From Devosia sp. (lineage in GTDB: Bacteria > Pseudomonadota > Alphaproteobacteria > Rhizobiales > Devosiaceae): 64,000 nt of DNA. Positions 15,146-25,164 of this stretch are shown here, piece after piece (position 1 is the first letter of the stretch; every line of letters starts with the position of its first letter). Under the pieces are notes generated by a model. It ran no database searches. It was not told the DNA's origin and saw nothing but the letters and a program-made list of their open reading frames with translations. The position numbers and the translations under genes were made by a program. Location of the stretch: contig NZ_CP075529.1 of assembly GCF_025809055.1 (NCBI RefSeq), forward strand, positions 806,001-870,000, in the 5' to 3' direction.

Positions 15146-16185
15146 CCATTCCCTTCTTCGACGGCCACAACGACACCCTGCTTCGCCTCCTGGAAAAGCC
15201 GAAGGCCGAGCGCCTGTCCGGCTTCATCGACGGCAGCAAGGAGGGTCACATCGACCTGCCGCGGGCCCGCGCGGCAGGCATGGCGGGCGGGTTCTTCGCC
15301 ATGTTCCCGCCCCCAGTCAAATCGAGCCTCGCCAGCGTCGCGGCCCCCGACTACGCCAAGGGCGACCTGCCGCCGCTGCTGGAACTGTCCGAAGCAGCCA
15401 AATCCACCAATGGCATGGCTTCGCTCCTGCTGCAGCTCGAACGCGCCGGAGCGCTGTCTATCTGCCGGACGGCGGGCGAGATCAGGTCGGCCATCGAGGC
15501 CGAAAAGCTGGCAGCGATTTTCCATATCGAGGGCGCCGAGGCGATCGATCCGGATTTCGACTCGTTTGAAGTTCTCTACGCCGCCGGCCTGCGCTCCATC
15601 GGTATCACCTGGAGTCGGGCCAATGCCTTCGGCACCGGCGTGCCGTTCCGCTTTCCGGCCGATCCGGATATCGGCCCGGGCTTGACTGATGCCGGCAAGG
15701 ACCTGGTGCGGCTCTGCGACCAGCGCGGCGTGACGATCGATCTCAGCCACCTCAATGCCGCTGGTTTCCGCGATGTGGCGGCGATTTCGACCAGGCCACT
15801 GGTCGCAACCCATTCCAATGTCCACGCCATCTGCGCCTCGACCCGCAATCTGACCGACTGGCAGCTTGCGGCCATCCGCGAAAGCGGTGGCCTCGTCGGG
15901 CTCAACTTTGCGACCGGCTTCCTGCGCCAGGATGGACGCTTCGTCGCCGACACCCCGCTCACCACCATGCTCGAACACCTCGATGCCCTCATCGAGGCTC
16001 TGGGCGAAGACGGCGTGGCGCTGGGCAGCGACTTCGACGGCGCCATGATGCCCACCGAAATCGGCGACGTCACCGGCGTCCCCCACCTCTTCGACGCCAT
16101 GCTGGCGCACGGCTATGGCGAAACCCTGGTCCGAAAAATCGCGCTGGACAACTGGCTCGGCCTGATCGAACGCACGATAGGGTAA
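15142..16185 (+). CDS. membrane-dipeptidase-like enzyme (peptidase family M19)
   Basis: A 347-residue zinc dipeptidase of the renal-dipeptidase family. Metal ligands are visible in FFDGHNDTLLRLL (HxD), FHIEGAEAI (bridging Glu) and VATHSNVHAI (His), plus a late Asp in LGSDFDGAMMP. It starts inside the pyrC stop with a 4-base overlap, so pyrB, pyrC and this gene are one operon. No signal peptide is seen, so it is probably cytoplasmic. Family members cleave dipeptides, including some with D-residues. Confidence 0.9.
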   Translation: MTIPFFDGHNDTLLRLLEKPKAERLSGFIDGSKEGHIDLPRARAAGMAGGFFAMFPPPVKSSLASVAAPDYAKGDLPPLLELSEAAKSTNGMASLLLQLERAGALSICRTAGEIRSAIEAEKLAAIFHIEGAEAIDPDFDSFEVLYAAGLRSIGITWSRANAFGTGVPFRFPADPDIGPGLTDAGKDLVRLCDQRGVTIDLSHLNAAGFRDVAAISTRPLVATHSNVHAICASTRNLTDWQLAAIRESGGLVGLNFATGFLRQDGRFVADTPLTTMLEHLDALIEALGEDGVALGSDFDGAMMPTEIGDVTGVPHLFDAMLAHGYGETLVRKIALDNWLGLIERTIG

Positions 16186-16247
16186 GCTTGCCGTTACGGC
16201 CGTGTATTCGTCGCCACGATTAACCTGATTTTGTGACAAGCGCCCGT

Positions 16248-16385
16248 CCCTTCTCCCCTGAAGGGAGAAGGTGGCGCGAAGCGCCGGATGAGGGGTTCAG
16301 ACACGCGTCACCCGAGGGGATTTCACCCCTCACCCCGGCCCTCTCCCCTGAGGGGCGAGGGGGCGATAGAGCCGATGGATCAGTT
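16248..16385. repeat. dispersed intergenic repeat, family A, copy 1
   Basis: It begins CCCTTCTCCCCTGaAGGGAG, continues with GGTGGCGCGAAGCGCC and GGATGAGGGGTTCA, and ends CCTCTCCCCTGAGGGGCGAG with a short conserved tail. A second full copy is at 33395-33558, and shorter relatives are at 32823 and 59199. It lies between convergent genes. Confidence 0.8.
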
Positions 16386-16449
16386 CATCGGAAAAGATAT
16401 CCGGCATACCCTGAGCCCGCCGAAAGGCAAGGTCGCAGGCACCACACTG

Positions 16450-19068
16450 CTAAAACGGCACGTCCTCTGAATCCGCCGTCTTCTTTGCAGCAGCTTTTTT
16501 TGGCGCCGCTTTCTTGGCTGGTGCCTTCTTGGCAGCCGGTTTCTTGGCTGCGGCTTTCTTGGCCGGTGCCTTTTTCTTGCCGCCGCCCGCTCCGGCCTTG
16601 GCCGCCAACAGGGCAATGGCCTGATCCAGCGTCACCGTTTCGGGCTTCATGTCCTTGGGCAGCGTGGCGTTGATCTTGCCCTGGTTGACATAGGGTCCAT
16701 AGCGTCCGGCCCGCACCGTGATCGGGCCATCGTCGCGCTCAAAAGTCTGGATCGCCGCCGGGGCAGCGCCGCGTCCGCCACGGCCACCGCCCGCCGCCTT
16801 CTGGGCGATCAGGTCGACGGCGCGATTGAGCCCGACGGTGAACACCTCTTCGACATCGGGCAGGTTGGCATATTTGCCATCATGCAGAACGAACGGCCCA
16901 TATCGCCCCAGACCCGCGCTGATCGGCAGGCCGGTTTCGGGATGCAGGCCCACCTCGCGCGGCAGCGACAGCAATTGCAGCGCCTTTTCCAACGTCAGCG
17001 ATCCCGGCTCCCAGCCCTTGGGCAGGGACGAGCGCTTCGGCTCCTTGCCATCTCCGAGCTGCACATAGGGCCCGAAACGGCCCGACTTGAGAAACACCTC
17101 TTCGCCGCTCGCCGGGTCTGCGCCCAGCACGCCATCGCCCGCCGCCGCCTCCGAGGACTGCCCCGAGGCCGCGTCCGACAGTTGCATCGTGTGCTTGCAT
17201 TCGGGATAGTTCGAGCAGCCGATAAAGGCGCCGAACTTTCCGAGCTTTAGCGACAGGGTGCCGGTTCCGCAGGTGGGGCAACGGCGCGGGTCCGAGCCGT
17301 CCGCCTTGGCCGGGAAGATATGGTCGGCGAGCAGGTCATTGAGTGCGTCCAGCACCTCGGAAACCCGCAGATCCTTGATTTCCTCGGTAGCCGCGGTGAA
17401 ATCGCGCCAGAAGTCGCGCAGCAGCACCTTGTAGTCGAGATCACCGGCCGACACCTGGTCGAGCCGTTCTTCGAGCCCCGCGGTGAAACCGTATTCGACA
17501 TAGCGGGTAAAGAAGCTTTCGAGGAAGGCGGTGACGATCCGCCCGCGATCCTCGGGATGCAACGCCTTGCCGTCGAGCCGCACATAGTTGCGGTCTTTGA
17601 GGGTCGACAGCGTCGCCGCATAGGTCGAGGGGCGCCCGATGCCCAGCTCTTCCATCTTCTTGATCAGGCTCGCCTCGGAATAGCGCGCCGGCGGCTGGGT
17701 GAAATGCTGCTCGATCTCGACCTTGTTGAGGCTCGGCTTGTCACCCACGGCCAGCGGCGGCAATTCGCGGCCGTCATCGTCGTCTTCGTCGCCATCGGTC
17801 TTGGCCTCGACACCGTAAAGCGTCAGGAATCCGGGGAAGGTCACGACCGATCCGGTGGCCCTCAGCGTCACGGCCCGTCCGGGCACGTTGACCGCCACGT
17901 CCACCGTGGTCCGGTCGATGGCCGCCGACGCCATCTGGCTGGCCAGCGTCCGCTTCCAGATCAGGCCATAGAGCTTGGCCTGGTCGGCATCGAGGTTGAG
18001 GCTTTCCGGACGCTTGAACATGTCCGTGGGGCGAATGGCCTCGTGCGCTTCCTGCGCATTCTTGGCCTTGGTCTGGTAGATGCGGGCCTTTTCGGGAAGA
18101 TACTCTTCGCCGAAATATTTCCCGATCACCGAGCGCGCCATGGCAATGCCTTCCGGCGCCATCTGCACGGCGTCGGTTCGCATATAGGTGATCAGCCCAT
18201 CCTCATAGAGGCGCTGGGCAATCTGCATCGTCCGCGATGGCGAAAGGCCCAGCCGCGATGAGGCATCCTGCTGCAGGCTCGAGGTTGTGAACGGTGCGTA
18301 GGGATTGCGCTTGGTCGGCTTCTTCTCGACATTGGCGACATTGAACTGCCCGCCTTCGATGAGCTTCTTGAGCGCTGCTGCGTCCTCGCCGGTCTTGATA
18401 TCGAGCTTGTCGGTCTTCTTGCCGTCGACGGCAAACAGCCGCGCCAGAAAATTCTTGCCGCCCTGCGCCAGTTGCGCCTCGACCGACCAGTACTCGTCGG
18501 CCCGGAAGCGCTCGATCTCGGACTCCCGGTCCGAAACCAGTCGCAGTGCCACCGACTGCACCCGGCCCGCCGATCGCGACCCCGGCAATTTGCGCCACAG
18601 GATGGGCGAGAGGGTAAAACCGACAAGATAGTCGAGCGCCCGGCGCGCCAGATAGGCGTCGACCAGCGGCATATCGATATCGCGCGGCTTGGCCATTGCC
18701 GCGGTCACGGCGTCCTTGGTGATCGCGTTGAACACCACGCGCTGAACCGGCACGTCCTTCTTCAGCGCCTTCTTGGCCCGCAGCACATCCAGGATATGCC
18801 AGGAGATCGCTTCGCCTTCGCGATCCGGGTCGGTGGCGAGGATCAGGCCGTCGGCGCCCTTGAGCGCACCGGCAATATCGGCAATGCGCTTCCGGGCGGC
18901 CGTATCGACCTCCCAGGACATGGCGAAATCCTCGTCCGGACGAACCGAACCATCCTTGGCCGGCAGATCGCGAACATGACCGAAGCTGGCGAGAACCTCG
19001 TAGTCCTTGCCCAGATATTTGTTGATTGTCTTGGCCTTGGCCGGACTTTCAACGACGACGACCTTCAT
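16450..19068 (-). CDS. topA: DNA topoisomerase I
   Basis: A type IA topoisomerase of 872 residues that relaxes negative supercoils. The Toprim domain is N-terminal (E8 in VVESPAKAKTINKYLG; D80 and D82 in LATDPDREGEAISW). The active-site Tyr is Y295 in GLITYMRTDA. The C-terminal part has a Cys4 zinc ribbon (CPTCGTG, then CSNYPEC). It is followed by three GRYGPYV-type repeats and a Lys/Ala-rich tail (about 830-860), as in other alphaproteobacterial TopA. It is the first gene of its own minus-strand unit; dprA usually lies beside it but is separated here by an aldo/keto reductase gene. Confidence 0.96.
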   Translation of the reverse strand: MKVVVVESPAKAKTINKYLGKDYEVLASFGHVRDLPAKDGSVRPDEDFAMSWEVDTAARKRIADIAGALKGADGLILATDPDREGEAISWHILDVLRAKKALKKDVPVQRVVFNAITKDAVTAAMAKPRDIDMPLVDAYLARRALDYLVGFTLSPILWRKLPGSRSAGRVQSVALRLVSDRESEIERFRADEYWSVEAQLAQGGKNFLARLFAVDGKKTDKLDIKTGEDAAALKKLIEGGQFNVANVEKKPTKRNPYAPFTTSSLQQDASSRLGLSPSRTMQIAQRLYEDGLITYMRTDAVQMAPEGIAMARSVIGKYFGEEYLPEKARIYQTKAKNAQEAHEAIRPTDMFKRPESLNLDADQAKLYGLIWKRTLASQMASAAIDRTTVDVAVNVPGRAVTLRATGSVVTFPGFLTLYGVEAKTDGDEDDDDGRELPPLAVGDKPSLNKVEIEQHFTQPPARYSEASLIKKMEELGIGRPSTYAATLSTLKDRNYVRLDGKALHPEDRGRIVTAFLESFFTRYVEYGFTAGLEERLDQVSAGDLDYKVLLRDFWRDFTAATEEIKDLRVSEVLDALNDLLADHIFPAKADGSDPRRCPTCGTGTLSLKLGKFGAFIGCSNYPECKHTMQLSDAASGQSSEAAAGDGVLGADPASGEEVFLKSGRFGPYVQLGDGKEPKRSSLPKGWEPGSLTLEKALQLLSLPREVGLHPETGLPISAGLGRYGPFVLHDGKYANLPDVEEVFTVGLNRAVDLIAQKAAGGGRGGRGAAPAAIQTFERDDGPITVRAGRYGPYVNQGKINATLPKDMKPETVTLDQAIALLAAKAGAGGGKKKAPAKKAAAKKPAAKKAPAKKAAPKKAAAKKTADSEDVPF

Positions 19069-19321
19069 GTTCCGCTTATCCGCAACTGCTCAATCAAAGA
19101 GCGCGCAACATGGTGAAGGCAAATGCCGGTGTCAACGGGGACACGGTTGCGTCAGACTATCGGCGCCTGCCGATGGAAGGCTTGCGGCGCGGCTTCCATA
19201 CATGTCACACTAACCAACGCACATCCCCGTTTGCACATCCCTTTTGCCGTGTCTGACCTGCAGCGAGCCCATGGACTGGCCCGGTGCCGCACGGCCTTCA
19301 TCGGTCTGAGGAGAACCCGAA

Positions 19322-20347
19322 ATGGAATATCGCAAGCTCGGCAATTCCGGAGCCGTCGTCACCAATCTGTGCCTCGGCACCATGACATTCGGCGCCGAAA
19401 GTGACGAAGCCACCGCCTTTGCCATCATGGACGACTATGTCGAGGCCGGCGGCAATTTTCTCGACACGGCCGATGTCTATTCCGCCGGTATTTCCGAGGA
19501 AATCATCGGCCGCTGGCTCAGGGGCAAGAACCAGCGCGATCTGGTCATCGCCACAAAAGCGCGCTTTCCCATGGGCACTGGCGCCAACCATCACGGCACC
19601 TCGCGCAAACACCTTGCCGAGGCCTTGGAGGCTTCCCTCACGCGCCTCGGCGTCGAGCAGATCGACCTCTATCAGATGCACGCCTGGGACGCCCTGACCC
19701 CGCTTGAGGAAACCCTGCGCTTCCTCGACGACGCGGTCCGCGCCGGCAAGATCGCCTATTATGGCTTTTCCAACTATCTGGGCTGGCACATCACCAAGGC
19801 GGTCTGGCTGGCGAAAATGCAGGGCTTTGCAGCGCCCGTAACGCTGCAGCCGCAATACAACCTGCTGGTGCGCGACATCGAACATGAAGTGATTCCGGCC
19901 TGCCTTGATGCCGGCATGGGTCTGTTGCCGTGGTCGCCGCTGGGTGGCGGCTGGCTCTCCGGAAAATATCGGCGCGACCAGATGCCGAGCGGCGCCACAC
20001 GTCTAGGCGAAAATCCCAAGCGCGGCATGGAAGCCTATGAAAAACGAAATGCGGAGGAGCGCACCTGGGCCGTCATCGGCGCGGTGGAAGACATTGCCAA
20101 GGCGCGCGGCGTTTCGATGGCGGAAGTCGCACTCGCCTGGCTTGCTGACCGCCCGGCCGTCACCTCGGTCATCCTCGGGGCCCGAACCCGCGATCAACTG
20201 AAGGCCAATCTCGGCGCCGGTGACCTGCATCTCACCGCCGAGGAGACCGAGGGGCTGGACACCGTCAGCAAGCCGCCCGTCGCCGACTACCCCTATGGCG
20301 CCGGCGGCATCCAGCAACGCAACCGCAAGATCGAAGGCGGCCGCTGA
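19322..20347 (+). CDS. aldo/keto reductase
   Basis: A 341-residue (beta/alpha)8 NADPH-dependent reductase. The start MEYRKLGNSGAVVTNLCLGT is standard for the family. The catalytic elements are visible as NFLDTADVYSAG (Asp, Tyr), VIATKARFPMG (Lys) and DLYQMHAWD (His), and the cofactor-binding end as TSVILGARTRDQLKAN. AGGAG precedes the ATG. It is transcribed alone, divergent from topA. The substrate is not predictable. Confidence 0.9.
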   Translation: MEYRKLGNSGAVVTNLCLGTMTFGAESDEATAFAIMDDYVEAGGNFLDTADVYSAGISEEIIGRWLRGKNQRDLVIATKARFPMGTGANHHGTSRKHLAEALEASLTRLGVEQIDLYQMHAWDALTPLEETLRFLDDAVRAGKIAYYGFSNYLGWHITKAVWLAKMQGFAAPVTLQPQYNLLVRDIEHEVIPACLDAGMGLLPWSPLGGGWLSGKYRRDQMPSGATRLGENPKRGMEAYEKRNAEERTWAVIGAVEDIAKARGVSMAEVALAWLADRPAVTSVILGARTRDQLKANLGAGDLHLTAEETEGLDTVSKPPVADYPYGAGGIQQRNRKIEGGR

Positions 20348-20424
20348 CCGTCCCTTCGGGATAGGCCATGCCCGCCAGCGACCCCTTTCTTGGATTTTGA
20401 CGGGCCAGAACAGGCCCCCGCCAC

Positions 20425-20454
20425 GATGTCATCCCGGCGCAGGCCGGGATCCAT
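20425..20454. repeat. REP-like palindrome, family D, copy 1
   Basis: Palindrome ATCCCGGCGCAGGCCGGGAT within a 30-base segment that recurs identically at 60848-60877. It lies between the aldo/keto reductase and dprA (convergent). Confidence 0.85.
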
Positions 20455-20510
20455 CTCCGCATCTCTCCACAGACTAGGTGGACCCAACCAAACCGCGAGT
20501 GCGCCCCTCC

Positions 20511-21635
20511 TCACCCATGCCGTCGAGCGACCAATTGGCCGCTCGACCACTCAACCTGTCCCGCCAGATCCAGTTCGAGCAACACGATCTGCATGGCATG
20601 GGGCCCGATTCCCGTCTGCGCGATCAGTTCATCCACCTCCACCGGCGTCGTCGACAGGGCCTCCAACACCCGGTCGCGGTCAGATTCCGCCAGCTGCAGA
20701 TCATCGGGCACCAAGGCGCCATCCGGCCGCCATTCCGGCTCGAACAGGCTTTTTCGCGACGGGTCGGCGCCACTCAGCGCCTCGATGATATCGCTCGCCG
20801 AGGTGACCAGCCGCGCCCCGTGCTGGATGAGATGATTGGCCCCTTCCGAGCGCGGGTCGAGCGGCGAACCGGGCACGGCAAACACCTCCCGGTCCTGTTC
20901 CAGCGCCAGCCGCGCCGTGATCAGCGAGCCCGACCGCTTGGCTGCCTCGACCACCACCACGCCCAGCGACAGACCCGAAACCAGCCGGTTACGCCTCGGA
21001 AAGTCGCGCGCCCTCGGCTCCCAACCCAGCGGCATTTCCGTGATCAGCGCCCCGCCATTGTCGAGAATGTCGTGCGCCAGGGGAATATTCTCGTCCGGAT
21101 AGATGCGGTCGAAGCCACCAGCCAGCACGGCAACTGTGCCGGTCGCAAGGCTTGCCCGATGGGCCGCCGTATCGATACCGCGCGCCAGCCCGGAAACCAC
21201 CACATACCCGGCAGCTCCAAGGTCCCCGGCCAGCATCCGCGTCATCTTCACCCCGGCGGAGGATGCGTTTCGCGCCCCCACGATCCCCACGCTGCGCCGC
21301 CAGTCGAGCCTTTCGCCCCCGGCCATGGTCACAAGTGGCGGCGCGCCGGAAATGTGATTGAGATGGGCCGGATAATCGGCCTCGCATTGCGCCACGAGCC
21401 GGGCGCCATACCGTTGGAGACCAGCAATCTCATCCTCGGCACGGGCCCTGGAGATGACGCTGAGCGGGCGACCCGCCCCCTTGCTCAGTCCCGGCAGCGC
21501 CTCGATTGCCGCATCTGCCGATCCAAAGCGATTGAGCAACTGCCGAAAGGTCACCGGCCCGATATTGTCGGTCCGCACCAGCCGTAGCCAGGAAATGCGT
21601 TGGTCCGGCGTCAGCGTGATCGACACCGGCCCCAT
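20511..21635 (-). CDS. dprA: DNA-processing protein DprA (DNA protection during transformation)
   Basis: DprA loads RecA onto incoming single-stranded DNA in natural transformation. The 374-residue protein has an N-terminal helical domain (WLRLVRTDNIGPVTFRQLL), the Rossmann-type DprA core (SVGIVGARNASSAG, SGLARGIDTAAH, FDRIYPDEN, FPRRNRLVSGLS, AAKRSGSLITARLA) and a C-terminal winged helix (about 305-370). The ATG at 21635 is chosen because it lies 4 bases after the plsY stop; the frame extends further upstream only through plsY antisense-frame sequence with no family match. It is second gene of plsY-dprA. Confidence 0.93.
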   Translation of the reverse strand: MGPVSITLTPDQRISWLRLVRTDNIGPVTFRQLLNRFGSADAAIEALPGLSKGAGRPLSVISRARAEDEIAGLQRYGARLVAQCEADYPAHLNHISGAPPLVTMAGGERLDWRRSVGIVGARNASSAGVKMTRMLAGDLGAAGYVVVSGLARGIDTAAHRASLATGTVAVLAGGFDRIYPDENIPLAHDILDNGGALITEMPLGWEPRARDFPRRNRLVSGLSLGVVVVEAAKRSGSLITARLALEQDREVFAVPGSPLDPRSEGANHLIQHGARLVTSASDIIEALSGADPSRKSLFEPEWRPDGALVPDDLQLAESDRDRVLEALSTTPVEVDELIAQTGIGPHAMQIVLLELDLAGQVEWSSGQLVARRHG

Positions 21636-21639
21636 GGGC

Positions 21640-22245
21640 TCAACTGGCCTTCTTGCCGTTGATTGTCGGTTCCGTGCCCTTGAGCAGGCGCGCAATGTTC
21701 TCGCGGTGCTGGAAGAACAGCAGCAGCGCCAGTCCCAGCACCACCAGGGCCAGCCGCTCGTTATTGAGCACATAGGCAAAGATGGGCGCCGTCGCCGCCG
21801 CTGTGAGCGCCGCCAGCGACGACATCTTGCGGGCAAAGGCAATCAACAGCCACACGGCGCAGAAGATGAGCCCCACCGGCCAGGCAAGCGCCAGCAACGA
21901 CCCGATCATCACCGCCACGCCCTTGCCGCCCTTGAATCCGAGCCAGACGGGAAAGCAATGGCCGAGAAAGGCACCCAGTGCCGCCAGGCGCGCTGCATCC
22001 TCGCCCCAGAAATACCGGGCAAGAAGAATGGGCACCACGGCCTTGAGCGCGTCGAGCACCAGTGTCGCGGCGGCGATCTGGCGATTGCCGGTGCGCAGCA
22101 CATTGGTCGCGCCGATATTGCCGGAGCCGATATTGCGGATATCGCCCAGTCCGGCCGCGCGCGTCAGCAGCAGGCCAAACGGGATGGAGCCGGACAGGTA
22201 GCCGAGCACGGCGGCCAGCACGAGCGAAAGAATGTCGGTGGGCAT
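21640..22245 (-). CDS. plsY: acyl phosphate:glycerol-3-phosphate acyltransferase
   Basis: PlsY makes lysophosphatidic acid from acyl-phosphate and glycerol-3-phosphate at the inner membrane, the first acylation in phospholipid synthesis. The 201-residue protein has about five membrane helices and the three family motifs: GSIPFGLL, RNIGSGNIGATNVLR and GHCFPVWLGFKGGKGVA. The start ATG at 22245 follows GGGGAGG at ideal spacing; a start seven codons upstream is less likely. It is first of plsY-dprA and divergent from rnr. Confidence 0.95.
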   Translation of the reverse strand: MPTDILSLVLAAVLGYLSGSIPFGLLLTRAAGLGDIRNIGSGNIGATNVLRTGNRQIAAATLVLDALKAVVPILLARYFWGEDAARLAALGAFLGHCFPVWLGFKGGKGVAVMIGSLLALAWPVGLIFCAVWLLIAFARKMSSLAALTAAATAPIFAYVLNNERLALVVLGLALLLFFQHRENIARLLKGTEPTINGKKAS

Positions 22246-22408
22246 GATATCGCCTCCCCTTTTCACCCAGAGTTATCCCCTTGCCCGGCGGGCTCACAAG
22301 GAAAAAGCGGGGCAAGCCCACAATCAAAGTGGCCCGCCTGGCCGCCTGCACATTTGGCAAAGCCGGCCCGATCCCCTACATAGAGGCCAAATTCCAAGGC
22401 ACGATCCG

Positions 22409-24688
22409 ATGGCCAAATCCCCCAAAACCAAGAACACGTCCGGTCCCAAACGCCCGCGCAAGGTCGCCGCCTATGAGCTGCCCACCCGCGAGCAGCTTCT
22501 TGAGGCTCTGGCGCAGCAGGACGACATCAAGGGCAAGCGCGATCTGGCCAAGGTCTTCGGCATTCGCGGCGATCTGCGCAAGCCGTTCAAGGCCATGCTG
22601 AACGAGCTTGAGGGCGAGGGCGTCATCACCCGCACCCGCAAGACCCTGCGCCGCACCGCCGCCCTGCCCCACGTCACCGTGCTCGATATTCCCACCGATG
22701 CCGACCCGGACGATCTGCATGCCTTCCCGGCCCAGTGGAACGACGAGGAAGGTGAAAGGCCCCGCGTCCGCGTTCTGGTCGATGGCCGCTCCCGCGTGGT
22801 GCCCGCGCCCGGCGACCGCATCCTGGCGCGCATCGACGCCGGCGAAGACCTGGTCCCGGACTACACCGCCAAGCCGATGAAGGTCCTCGACAAGCCGCGC
22901 CGCGCCCATATCGGCATCGTGCGCATGGACAACGAGGGCGCCCGCCTCATTCCGATCGATCGCAAGCAGAAGGAAATGCGCATTCCCCTGGGCGATCTCG
23001 GCGAGGCCAGCGACGGTGACCTGGTCGAGGTCGACGTCAAGATGTCGGGGCGCCTGATGATTCCCCGCGCGCGGGTCTCCACTGTCATCGGCAATCCCCG
23101 CTCGGAAGGCGCAGTTTCCCTCATCGCCATCCACAATCTCGAAATTCCGCACGTCTTCCCGGCCAGTGTCGTGCGCGAGGCCGGGGAGGCCAGGGAAGCC
23201 ACGCTCAAGGGCCGCGAGGATTGGCGCGACCTGCCCCTCATTACCATCGACCCCGCCGACGCCAAGGACCATGACGACGCCGTCCACGCCGCGGCCGACG
23301 AGGACGCGGCCAATCCCGGCGGCTTCGTCGTCACCGTCGCCATTGCCGACGTGGCCGCCTATGTGCGCCCCGGCACGCCGCTCGACCGGGAAGCCTATCT
23401 CCGCGGCAACTCGGTCTATTTCCCCGACCGCGTCGTGCCCATGCTGCCCGAGCGCATTTCAAACGAGTTGTGCTCGCTCAAGGAAGGCGTGCCGCGCGCC
23501 GCGCTTGCCGTCCGCATGGTCATGGGTGCCGACGGCCGCAAGAAGAGCCATTCCTTCCATCGCATCCTCATGCGTTCGGCCGCAAAACTCTCCTATCAGC
23601 AGGCCCAGGCCGCCATCGACGGCACGCCCGACGACCAGACCGGCCCCCTGCTCGAACCCATCCTGAAACCGCTCTGGGCCGCCTATGCCGCCATGGCCAG
23701 GGCCCGCGATCAGCGCGGCCCTCTCGATCTCGACCTGCCGGAGCGGAAGATCCTGCTCGACGACAAGGGTTTCGTCCGCGACATCCGTATTCCAGAGCGG
23801 CTCGATGCCCATCGGCTCATCGAGGAAATGATGATCGCCGCCAATGTGGCCGCGGCCGAAACGCTGGAGCAGAAGCGCAGCGAACTGCTCTATCGCGTCC
23901 ATGACGAACCGAGCTCGGAAAAACTGCAGGCCCTGCGCGAGTTTCTGGGCAGCCTCGATATCTCGGTCAAGAAGTCGGACAGCGTCCGTGCCGCCGATTT
24001 CAACGGCATTCTCGGCCAGGCCCGCAAGGCCGGCAATATCGAGCAGGTCAGTGAAATGGTGCTGCGCAGCCAGGCCCAGGCCGAATATGCGGCCGAGAAT
24101 TATGGCCATTTTGGCCTCAATCTCGACCGCTACGCCCACTTCACCTCCCCAATCCGCCGCTATGCCGACCTCATCGTCCACCGGGCGCTGATCCGAGCGT
24201 TGGGGCTGGGCGATGATGGCCTCACCGAGCAGGAAGCGACCAAGCTTGCCGGCATTGCCCAACACATCTCGGCCACCGAGCGCCGCGCCATGCTGGCTGA
24301 ACGGGAAACTTCCGACCGCCTCCTGGCGCAATATCTCGCCGACCGCATCGGCGCCCAGTTCGACGGCCGCATTTCGGGCGTCACCCGTTCCGGGCTGTTC
24401 ATCCGCCTCCTCGAAACCGGCGCCGACGGCTTTATCCCGGCCTCCACTCTCGGTCAGGATTTCTACCGCTATGTGGAAGAGCGCCAGGCCATGATCGGCG
24501 AACGGTCGGGCGAAACCTTCACCCTTGGCGACCGGGTGCTGGTCCGCCTCTTGGAAGCAGCGCCTGTCGCAGGCGCCCTCAGATTCGAGCTTTTGTCGGA
24601 AGGCAAGCGCGGCAATCCGCCATCTGGAAGGCGGCCACGAAAAGGTCCATCTAAGAGCTACGGCCCCAAGGGACGGAGAAAACGATGA
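22409..24688 (+). CDS. rnr: ribonuclease R
   Basis: RNase R is a processive 3'-5' exoribonuclease that degrades structured RNA. The 759-residue protein has a basic N-terminus (MAKSPKTKNTSGPKRPRK), a winged-helix segment (about 20-90), cold-shock-like domains, and the RNB catalytic domain with ITIDPADAKDHDDAVHA as the metal-binding centre. Further on come FTSPIRRYADLIVHRAL, an S1 domain (GRISGVTRSGLFIRLLETGA) and a basic tail. The ATG at 22409 is preceded by CAAGGC. Its stop overlaps the start of the DUF983 gene by 4 bases. Confidence 0.95.
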   Translation: MAKSPKTKNTSGPKRPRKVAAYELPTREQLLEALAQQDDIKGKRDLAKVFGIRGDLRKPFKAMLNELEGEGVITRTRKTLRRTAALPHVTVLDIPTDADPDDLHAFPAQWNDEEGERPRVRVLVDGRSRVVPAPGDRILARIDAGEDLVPDYTAKPMKVLDKPRRAHIGIVRMDNEGARLIPIDRKQKEMRIPLGDLGEASDGDLVEVDVKMSGRLMIPRARVSTVIGNPRSEGAVSLIAIHNLEIPHVFPASVVREAGEAREATLKGREDWRDLPLITIDPADAKDHDDAVHAAADEDAANPGGFVVTVAIADVAAYVRPGTPLDREAYLRGNSVYFPDRVVPMLPERISNELCSLKEGVPRAALAVRMVMGADGRKKSHSFHRILMRSAAKLSYQQAQAAIDGTPDDQTGPLLEPILKPLWAAYAAMARARDQRGPLDLDLPERKILLDDKGFVRDIRIPERLDAHRLIEEMMIAANVAAAETLEQKRSELLYRVHDEPSSEKLQALREFLGSLDISVKKSDSVRAADFNGILGQARKAGNIEQVSEMVLRSQAQAEYAAENYGHFGLNLDRYAHFTSPIRRYADLIVHRALIRALGLGDDGLTEQEATKLAGIAQHISATERRAMLAERETSDRLLAQYLADRIGAQFDGRISGVTRSGLFIRLLETGADGFIPASTLGQDFYRYVEERQAMIGERSGETFTLGDRVLVRLLEAAPVAGALRFELLSEGKRGNPPSGRRPRKGPSKSYGPKGRRKR

Positions 24689-25086
24689 ACCCCGGACAGA
24701 TCGAAACCCTCGAACAGCGCAGCGTTGCCCAGGCCATGTGGCGCGGCACCTTGTGCAAGTGCCCCCATTGCGGCCAGGGGCGGGTCTTCACCGGCTATCT
24801 CAAGGTCGCCAGCGCGTGCAACGCCTGCGGCGAGGAACTCCTCCATCATCGCGCCGACGACTTTCCGCCCTATATCGCCATCATGATCGTCGGCCACCTC
24901 TTGGTCGGCATCATGCTGCACATGGAAATGGTCTGGCACGTCAATCCGCTGACCTATCTCTACACCATGGTCCCGCTGGCCATCGTCCTCCCGCTCCTCA
25001 TGCTGCCCTCCATCAAGGGCGCCATTGTCGGCCTCCAATGGGCAAACAGGATGTATGGCTTCGCCGGCGGTCTGCGCAGCAGATGA
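24685..25086 (+). CDS. DUF983 membrane protein
   Basis: A 133-residue protein with an N-terminal zinc-ribbon-like pair (LCKCPHCGQG at about 23-32 and CNACGEE at about 47) and two membrane helices (YIAIMIVGHLLVGIMLHMEM; YTMVPLAIVLPLLMLP). This is the DUF983 layout. It overlaps rnr by 4 bases, the usual neighbour in this order, so it is co-expressed. Function is unknown. Its stop codon lies at the foot of a perfect 10-bp hairpin (25085-25107). Confidence 0.88.
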   Translation: MNPGQIETLEQRSVAQAMWRGTLCKCPHCGQGRVFTGYLKVASACNACGEELLHHRADDFPPYIAIMIVGHLLVGIMLHMEMVWHVNPLTYLYTMVPLAIVLPLLMLPSIKGAIVGLQWANRMYGFAGGLRSR

Positions 25087-25107
25087 AAGGCTCCAGTGGA
25101 GCCTTTC
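25085..25107 (+). repeat. covarying hairpin element, copy E1
   Basis: Stem GAAAGGCTCC, loop AGT and stem GGAGCCTTTC are perfectly paired. Downstream lies AAGGCCAGGACAGCTACGCT, in which CAGC-tac-GCTG forms a second small hairpin. The element overlaps the DUF983 stop codon. Confidence 0.75.
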
Positions 25108-25164
25108 AAGCCAAGAAGGCCAGGACAGCTACGCTGGACTGGCGGGGCGGCCCGTCGCGCAGCG

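Noticed and set aside
14827..16239. Minus-strand frame (470 codons) opposite the dipeptidase and pyrC
   Set aside because: Shadow frame; both genes on the plus strand have clear family motifs and overlap as an operon.
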